A DNA stretch of 64,000 nt, from positions 806,001 through 870,000 of the forward strand of contig NZ_PUIP01000001.1 in the NCBI RefSeq assembly GCF_002968015.1, given 5' to 3'. The stretch comes from Massilia phosphatilytica. Lineage in GTDB: Bacteria > Pseudomonadota > Gammaproteobacteria > Burkholderiales > Burkholderiaceae_D. Below the pieces are notes generated by a model that was not told the DNA's origin, made no database searches, and saw nothing but the letters and a program-made list of their open reading frames with translations. This document shows, piece after piece, positions 31,496 to 44,410 of the stretch (position 1 is its first letter; each line of letters begins with the position of its first letter). A program made the position numbers and the translations under genes.

Positions 31496-32023
31496 ATGAT
31501 GTTGAAAAAATCGTTAGCCTCGCTGCCGCGTAGCCTGGTGCTGGCGCTGCTGTGCGCCGGTGCGATGGCGCAGGCGTCCGCGCAGACCGGCGTGCCGAGC
31601 CGCATCGGCTTTGTCTACACGGAACGCCTGATGACCGAGTCCAAGCTGGCCAAGACGGCGGACGCGAAGCTGCAGTCGGAGTTTTCCAAGCGCCAGAAAC
31701 AGCTCGACGACGCGGTGCAGAAGTACAAGCAGAGTCGCGAGAAATTCGACGACGAAGCGCCGAAACTGACGGACGTCGACCGCACCAAGCGCACGCGCGA
31801 ACTGCTCGACATGGAGAAGGACGTGCAGCGCATGCAGCGCGAGTACAACGAGGACCTGTTCCAGCGCAAGAACGAGGAGCGCGCCGCCATCGCGCAGAAA
31901 GCCTATAAACTGATCGAACAGGTGGCCGAGCAGGAACACCTCGACGTCGTACTGCAGGAAGCCATCTGGACCAGTCCACGCATCGACATCACCGACCGGA
32001 TCCTCAAACTGCTCGACAAGTAA
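31496..32023 (+). CDS. skp: Periplasmic chaperone Skp/OmpH
   Basis: The 175-residue product has a signal peptide ending near ASAQ, then RIGFVYTERLMTESKLAKT and a long charged coiled coil that forms the tentacles of the trimeric Skp chaperone. It carries unfolded outer-membrane proteins to BamA, which is encoded just upstream. The AAGGA site at 31482-31486 fits the ATG at 31496; an ATG at 31499 is nearly equivalent. Confidence 0.93.
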   Translation: MMLKKSLASLPRSLVLALLCAGAMAQASAQTGVPSRIGFVYTERLMTESKLAKTADAKLQSEFSKRQKQLDDAVQKYKQSREKFDDEAPKLTDVDRTKRTRELLDMEKDVQRMQREYNEDLFQRKNEERAAIAQKAYKLIEQVAEQEHLDVVLQEAIWTSPRIDITDRILKLLDK

Positions 32024-32101
32024 GCGAGCCAATGCGGCTCTGGATGCCGGCCGGCTCGGTGAGCGGCCGGCAATTTTCACTTCTTTTACGGAACGACCAC
32101 G

Positions 32102-33160
32102 ATGGGCACTCGACTGGGTGATTTGGTCGAACGCTTCGGTGGGCAGCTGGTGGGTGACCCGAACCTCGAGGTTCAGGGCATCGCACCGCTCGACAGCGCC
32201 GGCGCTTCGCACATCAGCTTTCTCAGCAACAGCAAACTGCGCGCGCAGGCCGCGCAAAGCGGCGCCGCGGCGCTGATCGTCTCCCCGCTGGACGACGCCA
32301 CCGTCGCCACGACCTACGCGGGCGCACGCATCGTCACCACCAACCCGTACGCCTATTTCGCCCGCGCCGCGCAGTACTTCGCGGCGCTGGAAGAAGTCGT
32401 GCCGCCGCCCGGCATTCACCCGAGCGCCGTCGTGCACGAGACGGCGCGGATCGACCCGACCGCATATATCGGCCCGAACGTGACCGTGGAAGCGCACGCC
32501 GTCATCCACGCGGGCGTCCAGATCGACGCCGGCTGCTTCGTCGGCCGCGAGGCGGAGATCGGGGAAGACACGCATTTGTTCGCGAACGTGACGTTCCACG
32601 CGCGCTGCAGCATCGGCAAGCGCGGCATCCTGCATTCGGGCGCCGTGGTCGGCACCGACGGTTTCGGTTTCGCCCGCGAGAACGGCGTCTACATCAAGAT
32701 CCCGCAGACGGGCCGCGTGCTGATGGGCGACGACGTGGACGTCGGCGCCAACACGACCATCGACCGCGGCGCGCTGGACGACACCGTGATCGAGGATGGC
32801 GTGAAGCTCGACAACCAGATCCAGATCGGCCATAACTGCCGCATCGGCGCGAACACGGCGATGGCCGGCTGCGTGGGGGTAGCCGGCAGCGCGAAGATCG
32901 GCAAGAATTGCACGTTCGGCGGCGCGGCGATGGTGCTGGGGCACCTGGAAATCGCGGACAACGTCCATATCTCCTCGGGCAGCATGGTGTCGCGCTCCGT
33001 GCTCGAACCGGGGCAGTACACGGGCTTTTATCCGCTCGCCAAGAACGCCGAATGGGAAAAGAGCGCCGCCATCGTGCGCAACCTGTCCTCGCTGCGCGAG
33101 AAGATGCGCAGCCTGGAAAAACAGATCAAACAACTCACCGAAACGCCAGAACAAAAATGA
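32102..33160 (+). CDS. lpxD: UDP-3-O-acylglucosamine N-acyltransferase
   Basis: The 352-residue protein adds the second hydroxyacyl chain in lipid A synthesis. An N-terminal uridine-binding domain ([20 protein letters not shown]) is followed by left-handed beta-helix hexapeptide repeats and the catalytic His in [13 protein letters not shown]; a C-terminal helix completes the trimer. It is overlapped by fabZ in an ATGA junction. Confidence 0.97.
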   Translation: MGTRLGDLVERFGGQLVGDPNLEVQGIAPLDSAGASHISFLSNSKLRAQAAQSGAAALIVSPLDDATVATTYAGARIVTTNPYAYFARAAQYFAALEEVVPPPGIHPSAVVHETARIDPTAYIGPNVTVEAHAVIHAGVQIDAGCFVGREAEIGEDTHLFANVTFHARCSIGKRGILHSGAVVGTDGFGFARENGVYIKIPQTGRVLMGDDVDVGANTTIDRGALDDTVIEDGVKLDNQIQIGHNCRIGANTAMAGCVGVAGSAKIGKNCTFGGAAMVLGHLEIADNVHISSGSMVSRSVLEPGQYTGFYPLAKNAEWEKSAAIVRNLSSLREKMRSLEKQIKQLTETPEQK

Positions 33161-33633
33161 CGACCGAAGCTACGAACAAGACCCTGGGGATCAACGAGAT
33201 CAAGGAATACCTGCCGCACCGCTATCCGCTGCTGCTGGTGGACCGCGTGGTCGACTATGAGCTGGGCAAGACCATCACCGCCATCAAGAACGTGACCGTC
33301 AACGAAGAATTCTTCAACGGTCACTTCCCGCACAAGCCCGTGATGCCGGGCGTCCTGATGATCGAGGCGCTGGCGCAGACGGCCGCGATCCTGTCGTTCA
33401 TGACCATGAACGTCAAGCCGGACGAGAACTCGGTCGTGTACTTCGTCGGCATCGACAACGCGCGCTTCAAGCGTCCGGTCGAGCCGGGCGACCAGCTCAA
33501 GATGGACATCGAGATCCTGCGCACGTCGCGCGGCATCTGGAAGTACAAGGCCACCGCGAGCGTCGACGGGAAAGTCGCGGTCGAAGCTGAGCTGATGTGC
33601 ACGATCCGGGCAAACGAAAAAGCGGGGCAGTGA
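33157..33633 (+). CDS. fabZ: 3-hydroxyacyl-ACP dehydratase
   Basis: The 158-residue hot-dog fold enzyme starts [20 protein letters not shown] and has the active-site His in [22 protein letters not shown] with a catalytic Glu in the helix. It dehydrates 3-hydroxyacyl-ACP in fatty acid elongation and competes with LpxA for hydroxymyristoyl-ACP, which explains the conserved place inside the lpx operon. The start overlaps the lpxD stop by 4 nt. Confidence 0.97.
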   Translation: MTTEATNKTLGINEIKEYLPHRYPLLLVDRVVDYELGKTITAIKNVTVNEEFFNGHFPHKPVMPGVLMIEALAQTAAILSFMTMNVKPDENSVVYFVGIDNARFKRPVEPGDQLKMDIEILRTSRGIWKYKATASVDGKVAVEAELMCTIRANEKAGQ

Positions 33634-34421
33634 TGAGCAGGATCCACCCGAGCGCGATCGTCGACCCGAAGGCGGAGCTGGATTCCACCGTCGAAGTCGG
33701 CCCGTATTCGATCATCGGACCCGACGTGCGCATCGGCGCGGGCACCGTGGTGGGCCCGCACGTCGTCATCGAGGGCCACACGACGATCGGCCGCGACAAC
33801 CGCATCTTCCAGTTCGCGTCGCTGGGCGCCGCCCCGCAGGACAAGAAATGGGCCGGCGAACCGACCCGCCTGGAGATCGGCGACCGCAACACGATCCGCG
33901 AATTCTGCACGTTCAACCTCGGTACCGCGCAGGATGCCGGCGTGACGCGTCTCGGCGACGACAACTGGATGTCGGCGTACACGCACCTGGCGCACGACTG
34001 CCAGGTCGGCAGCAACACGATCTTCTCGAACAACGCGCAGCTCGCGGGCCACGTGCACGTGGGCGACTGGGCGATCCTGTCCGGCTACTGCGGCGTGCAC
34101 CAGTTCTGCAAGATCGGCGCCCATGCCTTCATCGGCATGTACACGAGCCTCACGCAGGACGTGCCGCCGTTCGTCCTCGTCTCCGGCAACCCGGCCGAAG
34201 CGCACGGCGTGAACATCGAAGGCCTGAAACGCCGCGGCTTTACGCGCGAGCAGATCAACGGCGTCCGCGCAGCGTACAAGACCATCTACCGTTCCGGCCT
34301 GACGCTGGAAGAAGCCAAGGCCCAGCTGGCGCAAGAGGAAGCCGGCGCCGGCGACGCCGCGCAGCACATCCGCGCGATGCGCGACTTCCTCGACACCACG
34401 AGCCGTGGCATCGTTCGATAA
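33633..34421 (+). CDS. lpxA: UDP-N-acetylglucosamine acyltransferase
   Basis: The 262-residue first enzyme of lipid A synthesis starts [20 protein letters not shown] and is a left-handed beta-helix trimer. Catalytic His is in [11 protein letters not shown], followed by GGHVHVGD-like [11 protein letters not shown] and the C-terminal helices ([20 protein letters not shown]). The ATG shares its first base with the fabZ stop (TGATG). Confidence 0.97.
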   Translation: MSRIHPSAIVDPKAELDSTVEVGPYSIIGPDVRIGAGTVVGPHVVIEGHTTIGRDNRIFQFASLGAAPQDKKWAGEPTRLEIGDRNTIREFCTFNLGTAQDAGVTRLGDDNWMSAYTHLAHDCQVGSNTIFSNNAQLAGHVHVGDWAILSGYCGVHQFCKIGAHAFIGMYTSLTQDVPPFVLVSGNPAEAHGVNIEGLKRRGFTREQINGVRAAYKTIYRSGLTLEEAKAQLAQEEAGAGDAAQHIRAMRDFLDTTSRGIVR

Positions 34422-35562
34422 CGTGAAGCTGGCGCTGGTCGCCGGCGAAGTCTCCGGCGACCTGCTCGCGGCGCGCCTGATGGCGGGGCTGAAACCGCGC
34501 CTGCCGGGCGTGGCCTTTTCCGGCATCGGCGGTCCGCGCATGCTGGAGCAGGGGCTCGCATCGGACGTGCCGATGGACACGCTCACGGTGCGCGGCCTGC
34601 TGCCCGTGCTGCTGCGCTACCGCGAGCTGAAGGGCATCCAGAACCGCCTGCGCGACCGCCTGCTGGCCGAGCGTCCGGCCGCGTTCATCGGCGCCGACTA
34701 CCCCGGCTTCAACCTGGGACTGGAAGAGCAGCTGCGCGCGGCGGGCATCCCGACCGTGCACTTCGTCGGCCCGCAGATCTGGGCGTGGCGGGGCGGGCGC
34801 ATCAAGAAGATCCAGCGCGCCGTCTCGCACATGCTCGTGATCTTTCCGTTCGAGGAAGAGATTTACCGGAAGGCCGGCGTGCCCGTCACGTACATCGGCC
34901 ATCCGCTGGCGGAGACGATTCCGCTCGTGCCCGACGTGCTGGCTGCGCGCCGCCAGCTCGGCTTGCCGGAGAATGCGCGCGTGGTCACCGTCATGCCGGG
35001 CAGCCGCATGTCGGAGATCAAGTATCTGACGGAGCCGTACGTCCGCACCGTGAAACTGCTGGCGGCGCGCGATGCCAGCGTGCGCTTCATCGCGCCGATG
35101 GCGGGCGAACGTCAAAAAGCGTATTTTATGGAGCTGGTGGCGAGGGCCGGTTTGCAGGACGTGCCACTGCAGCTCATCGACGGCGAATCGCATGCGTGCA
35201 TCGCGGCGGCGGACGCCGTGCTGGCCGCCTCCGGCACAGCGACCCTGGAAGTGGCGCTGTACAAGAAGCCGATGGTGATCGCGTACAAGGTCTTGCAGGC
35301 CGAGTGGCTGCTCATCCGGAACATGGGCTATCTGCCGTGGATCGGGCTGCCAAATATCCTGGCGCGCGACTTCGTCGTGCCGGAATTCCTGCAGCACGCG
35401 GCGACGCCGGAAGCGCTGGCGGATGCCGTCTGGTTCCAGCTGACGGACGAGAACAACCGGGTGAAGCTGCAAGAGCGCTTCACCGAAATGCATCACAGCC
35501 TGCTGCGCGACAGCGCGCGCGAAAGCGCCCGCGCCGTGCTCGAGGTGATAGGCAAAGCATGA
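34405..35562 (+). CDS. lpxB: Lipid A disaccharide synthase
   Basis: The 385-residue glycosyltransferase (GT19) joins lipid X and UDP-diacylglucosamine. Motifs are [42 protein letters not shown] and [12 protein letters not shown]. It appears to start at a GTG at 34405, giving a 17-nt overlap with lpxA; no ATG in frame lies near the conserved [11 protein letters not shown] motif. Confidence 0.96.
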   Translation: MASFDNVKLALVAGEVSGDLLAARLMAGLKPRLPGVAFSGIGGPRMLEQGLASDVPMDTLTVRGLLPVLLRYRELKGIQNRLRDRLLAERPAAFIGADYPGFNLGLEEQLRAAGIPTVHFVGPQIWAWRGGRIKKIQRAVSHMLVIFPFEEEIYRKAGVPVTYIGHPLAETIPLVPDVLAARRQLGLPENARVVTVMPGSRMSEIKYLTEPYVRTVKLLAARDASVRFIAPMAGERQKAYFMELVARAGLQDVPLQLIDGESHACIAAADAVLAASGTATLEVALYKKPMVIAYKVLQAEWLLIRNMGYLPWIGLPNILARDFVVPEFLQHAATPEALADAVWFQLTDENNRVKLQERFTEMHHSLLRDSARESARAVLEVIGKA

Positions 35563-36215
35563 GAAAGAAGACCTTCGATTTCTACCCGGGGCTGCCGCGG
35601 AAAAACCGACCGTTCACGCTGGACGACATCGTCTGCGGCGTGGACGAGGCCGGGCGCGGCCCGCTGGCCGGCCCCGTGTTCGCGGCCGCCGTGATCCTCG
35701 ATCCGGCCCGCCCGATCGAGGGCTTGCGCGACTCGAAAAAGCTGACGGAGGCGCGCCGCGACGAGCTGGCCCCGCTGATCCGGGAACATGCGCTGGCGTG
35801 GGCCATCGCCGAGTGCTCGCACGCGGAAATCGACACGTTGAACATTTTGCAAGCGACGATGCTGGCGATGCGCCGCGCCGTCGAACAGCTGGCGACCGTG
35901 CCGACCATCGCCCTCATCGACGGCAACCGCTGCCCGCAGTTCGCGCCGCACATCCGCGCGCATGCCGTGGTGGAGGGCGACGACAAGGTGCACGCGATTT
36001 CCGCCGCGTCGATCCTCGCGAAGACCGCGCGCGATGCCGCGCTCGTCGCCCTGCACGACACGTATCCGCAATATGCGTTCGACCAGCACAAGGGCTATTC
36101 GACGGCGCTGCACCTCGCGCGTCTGCGCGAGCACGGTCCGAGCCCCGTGCACCGGCGCAGCTTCGCGCCCGTGCGCGCGCTGCTCGAGCCCGATCTGTTC
36201 TCGGAGCTCGCATGA
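35559..36215 (+). CDS. rnhB: Ribonuclease HII
   Basis: The 218-residue enzyme removes ribonucleotides from RNA-DNA hybrids. The acidic metal site is visible in [15 protein letters not shown] (Asp-Glu), the [10 protein letters not shown] motif and ALIDGNRCP. Its ATG overlaps the lpxB TGA. There is no sign of frameshift or truncation. Confidence 0.95.
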   Translation: MRKKTFDFYPGLPRKNRPFTLDDIVCGVDEAGRGPLAGPVFAAAVILDPARPIEGLRDSKKLTEARRDELAPLIREHALAWAIAECSHAEIDTLNILQATMLAMRRAVEQLATVPTIALIDGNRCPQFAPHIRAHAVVEGDDKVHAISAASILAKTARDAALVALHDTYPQYAFDQHKGYSTALHLARLREHGPSPVHRRSFAPVRALLEPDLFSELA

Positions 36216-36991
36216 AGAGCATCACGTCGCGCGACAACCCGTTCTACAAAGAGTTGAAACACCTGGCCGGCAGCAGCCAGGCGCTGCGCAAGGCGGGACG
36301 TTCGCTGCTGGACGGCGTGCATCTGTGCCAGGCGTACCTGGATCTGGTCGGGCAGCCCGTGCACTGCATCGTGTCCGAAGGGGCGCTCGCGAATCCGGAA
36401 GTGGCGGCCATCGTCGACCGCGTGCAGGCGCCGGCCACGTCCTTGCCGGATGCGCTGTTCGGCGCGCTGTCGCAGGTCGAACACGGCATCCATCTGCTGT
36501 TCCTCGTCGAGACGCCGCGGCCGCAGCAACCGGAAGCCCTGATGCAATCGGCCGTGCTGCTGGACGGCGTGCAGGACCCGGGCAACGCCGGTTCCATCCT
36601 GCGCAGCGCCGGCGCGGCCGGCATCAGGCAGGTGTTTTGCAGCCCGGGCACGGCCTCGATCTGGTCGCCGAAGGTGCTGCGCGCCGCGATGGGCGCCCAC
36701 TTCGTGCTGGAGATTTTTGAAAACGTCGACCTGGCGGACCTGATCCGGAAGGCAGAGGTGCCCGTGCTGGCGACGAGCGGCTATGCCAGCGAACGGATCT
36801 ACGACGTCGATCTCGCGCGGCCCGTCGCCTGGCTGCTGGGCCACGAAGGGCAGGGCGTGTCGGACGCGTTGCTGAACCTCGCCACGCACCGCGTCGTCAT
36901 CCCGCACGCGGGCGCCGTCGAGTCGCTGAACGTGGCCGCCTGCGCGGCCGTGTGTTTCTTCGAACAGCTGCGCCAGCTACAGCAGGCATAG
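36212..36991 (+). CDS. SpoU/TrmH-family RNA 2'-O-methyltransferase
   Basis: The 259-residue protein has an N-terminal substrate-binding region ([18 protein letters not shown]) and a C-terminal knotted SpoU domain: [34 protein letters not shown] and [19 protein letters not shown]. It methylates a ribose of rRNA or tRNA with S-adenosylmethionine. The N-terminal region is closer to the RlmB/TsnR group than to TrmL, but the target is not clear. It overlaps rnhB by 4 nt. Confidence 0.9.
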   Translation: MKSITSRDNPFYKELKHLAGSSQALRKAGRSLLDGVHLCQAYLDLVGQPVHCIVSEGALANPEVAAIVDRVQAPATSLPDALFGALSQVEHGIHLLFLVETPRPQQPEALMQSAVLLDGVQDPGNAGSILRSAGAAGIRQVFCSPGTASIWSPKVLRAAMGAHFVLEIFENVDLADLIRKAEVPVLATSGYASERIYDVDLARPVAWLLGHEGQGVSDALLNLATHRVVIPHAGAVESLNVAACAAVCFFEQLRQLQQA

Positions 36992-37042
36992 ACGCGACAG
37001 GCCCGTTCGGTTACGCTTTGTGCAGGTAACGATGGAGTCACG

Positions 37043-38254
37043 ATGGACATGGCGCAATCGCAGTTGCAGTCTTTGCACTTCCTGGTCGCGGAAGCGGACC
37101 CGGTGCAGCGCCGCGCGCTGATCGAGGCGCTCGGCCAGGTGGGCGCCACGCGCGTCACGGACGTGCCGGACGGTCCGACGGCCCTGCGCACCCTGCAGGC
37201 GGGCTTCACGCCCCAGGTCGACGTGGCCGTCATCGACCTCGACCTGGGCGGCATGGATGGCCTGGAACTGTTGCGCGCGATCGCCGCGCTGAAGTCAAGC
37301 GTGCGGCTGATCGTCGTCGGCGCCCAGCCGGCGAGCGTGCTGTTCTCCGTCGAGAGCCTCGCGCAGGCACACGGCGTCGACCTGCTCGGCACCGTCGCCA
37401 AGCCCGTCACGAGCACGAAACTCAAGGCCGTGCTGGACAATTACCAGGCGCCGCGGCGCGCGCCGGCGCCATCGCCCGGCCCGAGCTTCACATTTGCCGA
37501 GGTCGGCGTGGGCCTGCAGAAGCGCCAGTTCGAACCGTTCTTCCAGCCCAAGATCGAGCTGGCGACGGGCCAGGTGAAAGGCCTGGAGACGTTCGCCCGC
37601 TGGCGCCATCCCGAACACGGCGTGCTGGGGCCCGCCGCCTTCATCGGCGCGCTGGAAGCGAACAACCGCGTCGACTTCCTCGACTGGACGATGCTGGAAA
37701 TGTCGGTGGAGCGCTGCCACCGCTACCATGACAAGGGCATCCCGATCTCGATCTCGCTGAACCTGGCGCCCGAGACGCTGGCGCATCCGAACTTCATCCG
37801 CCAGGTGGCGTCGACGATGCAGCGTCACGGCGTGCTGCCGGACTACCTGACGTTCGAGATGACGGAAAAAGCGATCCTCAGCTTCGACGCCGACTTCATC
37901 GAACGCCTCGTGCGGCTGCGCATGATGGGCTTCGGCCTCGCCATCGACGACTACGGCACGGGGCGCTCCAACTTGCAGATCCTGGCGCGCATCCCGTTCT
38001 CGGAGCTCAAGATCGACCGTTCGTTCGTCGACGGCGCGTCGAAAAAGCGCCCGCTGGGTACCGTGCTGAAATCCTGCCTGGGGCTCGCGCACAGCCTCGA
38101 TCGCATGTCCGTCGCTGTCGGCGTGGAGACGCGGCAGGACTGGGATTTCCTGCAGGGGCTCGGGTGCACGTATGCGCAGGGCTACCACATCGCCAATCCG
38201 ATGCCGGCCGACGAATTCCCCGGCTGGCTGGAAGACTGGCGCCACTTCTTCTGA
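37043..38254 (+). CDS. Receiver-EAL response regulator with altered catalytic motifs
   Basis: The 403-residue protein has an N-terminal receiver (phospho-acceptor Asp in VIDLDLGGMDGLE, at about residue 56) and a C-terminal EAL domain from about 150. The EAL signature itself reads GLETFARW rather than EALLRW; later motifs NLAPETL, FEMTEK, DDYGTG and LKIDRSF are present, but the usual VAEGVE reads VAVGVET, so a Glu that is near-invariant in active phosphodiesterases is Val. It may bind c-di-GMP without cleaving it. No cognate kinase gene is adjacent; the DUF2071-like gene begins on the base after its stop. Confidence 0.88.
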   Translation: MDMAQSQLQSLHFLVAEADPVQRRALIEALGQVGATRVTDVPDGPTALRTLQAGFTPQVDVAVIDLDLGGMDGLELLRAIAALKSSVRLIVVGAQPASVLFSVESLAQAHGVDLLGTVAKPVTSTKLKAVLDNYQAPRRAPAPSPGPSFTFAEVGVGLQKRQFEPFFQPKIELATGQVKGLETFARWRHPEHGVLGPAAFIGALEANNRVDFLDWTMLEMSVERCHRYHDKGIPISISLNLAPETLAHPNFIRQVASTMQRHGVLPDYLTFEMTEKAILSFDADFIERLVRLRMMGFGLAIDDYGTGRSNLQILARIPFSELKIDRSFVDGASKKRPLGTVLKSCLGLAHSLDRMSVAVGVETRQDWDFLQGLGCTYAQGYHIANPMPADEFPGWLEDWRHFF

Positions 38255-39115
38255 ATGTACCGGCACCCATACCCTGGCGTGCCAGGCCGATTCCTGGAAG
38301 GCCTGCTGAACGCGCGCGGCCTCGCACGGCTACGCCATGCCCTGTTGTCACGCCTGCCGTTTCCCGTGCTGCAGAGCGACGTCGCCGACGTCGTGTACGT
38401 GACCTGGATGGTCGACGCGCGCGCCGCGCAGGCGCTGCTGCCGGCCGGATTGCGCGTGTGGGAGCGTGACGGCAGGGCGCCGCTCACGGTGCTGACGTAC
38501 CGGCACGGCCATTTCGGCCCGGCGCTGGCGGGGCGGTTGCGGAGATTGTTCCCCTCGCCGTTGCAGAGCAACTGGCGGCTCTACCTGGACGGCCCGTTGC
38601 CTCTGGCGGCGCCGCCGCACACCGTCTGGTTCCTGGAAAACATGATGGACAGCGGCCCCTACGTGGCGGCCACGCGCCTGTTCAGCGACATCATGCGCAC
38701 GCACCGGCCCGCGCACTTCACGCACGGCCGCGCCGGCGCAGGCTACACGACGCGCATCGAACCCGGCGCGGGCAGCGCACCCGCGCTGGCGTACACGGTG
38801 GCCCCAAGCGCGCTGCCCGTGCTGCCGCCGGCCTTCGCCGACGCGTTCGGGTCGTGGGACGCCGCCGTGGCGCTGCTCGCCTGCCAGGATGCGGCGCTGG
38901 GGTGGGCGGGACGGCTCGGGAAGCTCGTGCTGTCCCACATCGACCTGCCGATCCCGCTCGATGCGGTCGAACCGCTCGTGCCGGCGGGCCCCGTCGCGTG
39001 CTCGCTGCTCGATGCGCTGCCGGCGGACGGGGAGCCGCTGTGCTTCCGGGTGCCCCGGGTGCCGTTCAGGGTGTTGTCGGAACGCGTGATCAATACTCCC
39101 GGCGGTCCGGCTTGA
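38255..39115 (+). CDS. DUF2071-like conserved protein
   Basis: The 286-residue protein begins [20 protein letters not shown] on the base after the preceding stop codon, so translation is probably coupled. The segment [20 protein letters not shown] resembles the start of the DUF2071/YqjF acetoacetate-decarboxylase-like fold, and no catalytic Lys pattern is obvious to me. There is no clear signal peptide. Function is unknown. Its 3' end overlaps the convergent ppsR gene by 26 bp. Confidence 0.65.
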   Translation: MYRHPYPGVPGRFLEGLLNARGLARLRHALLSRLPFPVLQSDVADVVYVTWMVDARAAQALLPAGLRVWERDGRAPLTVLTYRHGHFGPALAGRLRRLFPSPLQSNWRLYLDGPLPLAAPPHTVWFLENMMDSGPYVAATRLFSDIMRTHRPAHFTHGRAGAGYTTRIEPGAGSAPALAYTVAPSALPVLPPAFADAFGSWDAAVALLACQDAALGWAGRLGKLVLSHIDLPIPLDAVEPLVPAGPVACSLLDALPADGEPLCFRVPRVPFRVLSERVINTPGGPA

Positions 39116-39938
39116 TCTCCTGGAGGATGGTCGTCGCGATCTCCTCGATCGACTTGGTGGTGGACGACAGCCACCGGATCCCTTCGCGCCGCATCAACTG
39201 CTCGGCCTCGTTCACCTCGTAGCGGCAATTCTCCAGCGACGCATACTTGCTGCCCGCGCGCCGCTCGTTGCGGATCTCGGACAGGCGTTCCGGCGTGATC
39301 GTCAGGCCGAAGATCTTGTGCTTGAACTGCGGCAGCGCCGACGGCAGTTTATTGCGTTCGAAATCGTCCGGAATCAGCGGGTAGTTCGCCGCCTTGATTC
39401 CATACTGCATCGCGAGGTACAGGCTCGTCGGCGTCTTGCCCGAGCGCGACACACCCACGAGGATCACGTCCGCGTCCGCCAGGTTCTTGTGCGACTGGCC
39501 GTCGTCGTGCGCCAGCGAGAAGTTGATGGCTTCGATGCGGTTCTTGTATTCCTCCGTGTCGACGACGTTGTGGATGCGGCCGATCGTGTGCGTCGACTTC
39601 ACCCGCAGTTCCTGCTCGAGCGGGGCGACGAACGTCTGGAACAGGTCCATGTGCATGCCTTGCGCGGCGCGGATCACGGCGGACAGGTCGTGCTTCACGA
39701 GCGTGGAAAACACGATCGGGCGCTGGTTGTCGGCGATTGCGGCGTCGTTGATGCGGCGGGCGGCCGCGTAGGCTTTCTCGATCGTATCGATGAAGGGCAG
39801 GCGGATCTGCCGGAAGCGCATCTCGAACTGGCTCAGCACCGCGTGGCCGAAGGTTTCCGCCGTGATGCCGGTGCCGTCGGAAACAAAGAAAACGGTGCGC
39901 GCGGTGTTCGGATCGGCTGGGGTGCTCGGAAGGGACAT
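39090..39938 (-). CDS. ppsR: PEP synthetase regulatory kinase/phosphorylase
   Basis: The 282-residue DUF299 protein starts [20 protein letters not shown] and has the SDGTG motif at the N-terminus and the P-loop-like [15 protein letters not shown]. The family switches PEP synthase off by ADP-dependent phosphorylation and on by Pi-dependent dephosphorylation. Its target gene ppsA is divergent, 274 bp away. The spacer has a TAAAAT -10-like box at 40005-40010 facing ppsA and no gene. Confidence 0.95.
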   Translation of the reverse strand: MSLPSTPADPNTARTVFFVSDGTGITAETFGHAVLSQFEMRFRQIRLPFIDTIEKAYAAARRINDAAIADNQRPIVFSTLVKHDLSAVIRAAQGMHMDLFQTFVAPLEQELRVKSTHTIGRIHNVVDTEEYKNRIEAINFSLAHDDGQSHKNLADADVILVGVSRSGKTPTSLYLAMQYGIKAANYPLIPDDFERNKLPSALPQFKHKIFGLTITPERLSEIRNERRAGSKYASLENCRYEVNEAEQLMRREGIRWLSSTTKSIEEIATTILQEIKPDRREY

Positions 39939-40212
39939 GATGTTTTTTAGACAGATAATGACAAAGTTGCAGCTCGTTAGGCTGTGAAACCCGGGCGCGC
40001 GGGGTAAAATGCTCGGCAACGGGTTATTGGATTGTGCTTTACGACGCCAAGAATAACAAGAAATCCCCCGGAAACATCGACCAGTCTGCCGCGCGAAGCC
40101 GGCCTCGAGCAATCATGCTCGGCCCGCCGCCGCTGCCTAACCAGGCTCGTCCGTCATCCGGCCGTCGGCGCATCCGCCGTACAGATTTCCATCATCAAAA
40201 AGGTGTTTTACC

Positions 40213-42666
<2,454 letters not shown>

Positions 42667-42684
42667 GCCGCTGACCGCCTGATG

Positions 42685-42716
42685 AAAAAACCGCTGCCTC
42701 GGCAGCGGTTTTTTTT
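42685..42716 (+). terminator. Intrinsic terminator of ppsA, probably bidirectional
   Basis: AAAACCGCTGCC-TC-GGCAGCGGTTTT is a nearly perfect inverted repeat followed by eight T on the plus strand and preceded by six A, so it can also end the convergent TPR-protein transcript. Confidence 0.92.
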
Positions 42717-42759
42717 CGTACGTAACGTGGCGCCGTCGCGCGTGTGCGGCAAGCTGGCG

Positions 42760-43713
42760 TCAGGCATGGACCTCGTTGCCGTGCAACTGATCGAACGCCC
42801 GCTGGAACTCATCCAGGTGCCGTGTAAAAGGCGGCGGCGCGACGGCACGCAGGCGCGCCAGCAGGGCCTCGCCCTCGGCCACGCGCTCCGTCTCCAGGCA
42901 GGCGCGCAACAGGTGGAACGCGGCCTGGGGGCCGTGCCGGGTGGGTTCGTAGACGGGGCCGACGAGCGTGACGATCAGGCCCGTGTGACCATACTGGGCC
43001 AGGTCGGCCGCCATCGTCATCAGGGCGCCGCCGTCCACGTCTTCCTCGGCCAGCACGGCCGTGTACTGTTCGCGCGCCGCCGGGAGGTCGCCGGCGGCAA
43101 GGTGGTGGCGGGCCAGCAGGAGCCGCGCGCGCCAGCTGGCGGGCAGGGCGCAGGCTTCCTGCAACGCCTGCAGGAAGCCCGCTTCGCCCGCGCGCTCGTG
43201 CTCGACGGCCAGCCAGCCGTTCAGTCCATGCTCGAAGTTCGGGTCGAGCCGGACGGCGCGCCGCAGCAGGTCGGCCGCGCCGGCCGTGTCGTCCCGGTCG
43301 TGCCTGACCTTCGCGAGGTTGGTGAGCAGCGCGGCCGTCTCGCCGACGGTCCGGATGCCGGCCTGCAGCACGGCCTCGGCCTCGTCGAGCCGTCCGCTCT
43401 CCAGCAGGACGATGCCGTGCGTGACATGGCTGCGCTCCGACAGGCCGTCGATCTCGACGAGGCGTGCCGCCGCCGTCATCAGCTCGGGCGCGAAACCGTC
43501 GGACAGCGCGGTGAGAATGGTCCCGTACAACGCGTCCGGCGTGTTCCAGTGCTGCTTGAGTTGCGGATGCAGTACTTTGTCGCGCCATTCCGCCCGCGGC
43601 ATCACCACCTGGCGGCCGTGTTCATCGCAGGCGGTGATGGCGTCGTGCGTGGCGGGCGCCGGAGCGGCGGCGGTCGTGCGGGTGCGGAAGGCGGCGAGCA
43701 GGCGTCGGAACAT
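42760..43713 (-). CDS. TPR-repeat protein of unknown function
   Basis: The 317-residue cytosolic protein starts MFRRLLAAFRTRTTAAAPAP and consists mainly of tetratricopeptide-like helical pairs (SHVTHGIVLLESGRLDEAEA, LLTNLAKVRHDRDDTAGAAD, LLRRAVRLDPNFEHGLNG). TPR arrays bind protein partners. GGAGAT upstream of the ATG at 43713 decides the start over a TTG 21 bp earlier. It stands alone, converging on ppsA. Confidence 0.75.
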   Translation of the reverse strand: MFRRLLAAFRTRTTAAAPAPATHDAITACDEHGRQVVMPRAEWRDKVLHPQLKQHWNTPDALYGTILTALSDGFAPELMTAAARLVEIDGLSERSHVTHGIVLLESGRLDEAEAVLQAGIRTVGETAALLTNLAKVRHDRDDTAGAADLLRRAVRLDPNFEHGLNGWLAVEHERAGEAGFLQALQEACALPASWRARLLLARHHLAAGDLPAAREQYTAVLAEEDVDGGALMTMAADLAQYGHTGLIVTLVGPVYEPTRHGPQAAFHLLRACLETERVAEGEALLARLRAVAPPPFTRHLDEFQRAFDQLHGNEVHA

Positions 43714-43904
43714 GGCGGGATCTCCAGTGGACAATGCACGGCATTATTGGCGTTGATTTCCATGTGGCAATTGATCTTCCCCGGCAGGCAGGCGCGGACC
43801 CGAGCTGCGTCAATGCCGGGCCGATGTTGAGTCCGGAGCAACTTGTTGTTGACTTGTTACCGTAAAACGTTACACTTAGGCAAAATTTTTGGTCGAGGAC
43901 AAGT

Positions 43905-44267
43905 ATGAAACGCTTTACCTTGTTGGCCATCATGATGGCATCCACGTGGGCGGGCGCGGCCTACGCCGCCGACGCAAGCGTGTGCAAGTCGATGTGCAGC
44001 GCCGAGCGGCGCGAATGCCGGGCGCAAGTCCGGGAGCTGGCCGCGGAAGACGGCAAGCCGTTCCTCGAGATGGAAGAGCGCAATCCGCTGGCGCGTGCGG
44101 CACAGGAGCAGGTGCCGGCGCCGGCGGGACAGGCGCTCGACAATGCCGGCACGCAAACGCGCCGGATAGCCAAGGCCGGCAAATGCGACGAGGCTTACCA
44201 GCGCTGCGTCCGCGCCTGCGCCGCCCCGGCCGACTCGATCCTGGTCAAGCCGGCGCAGAACCGTTGA
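43905..44267 (+). CDS. Small exported protein with a mirror-symmetric cysteine pattern
   Basis: The 120-residue product starts MKRFTLLAIMMASTWAGAAY with a signal peptide ending near AYAAD. The mature part has six cysteines: CX3CX6C near the start (CKSMCSAERREC) and CX6CX3C near the end (CDEAYQRCVRAC). This suggests two antiparallel helices joined by disulfides in the periplasm. I do not recognise a family. A rho-independent terminator follows about 90 bp downstream. Confidence 0.65.
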   Translation: MKRFTLLAIMMASTWAGAAYAADASVCKSMCSAERRECRAQVRELAAEDGKPFLEMEERNPLARAAQEQVPAPAGQALDNAGTQTRRIAKAGKCDEAYQRCVRACAAPADSILVKPAQNR

Positions 44268-44353
44268 CGCCGCGCACAGACGCGCTAGACTGGCGATAAC
44301 GATTTGATCAGCGGCGCGCCCATTGATACCGACCTTTCTCTTGCGACCCTCGT

Positions 44354-44381
44354 CCCCCGCAGCGGGCGGCGGGGGTTTTTT
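44354..44381 (+). terminator. Intrinsic terminator
   Basis: CCCCCGC and GCGGGGG form a 7-bp stem with an 8-nt loop, followed by six T. It ends the transcript of the small cysteine protein before the nfeD-like gene. Confidence 0.85.
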
Positions 44382-44410
44382 ATCCGTTCGATACGACCAC
44401 GGAGGACACC

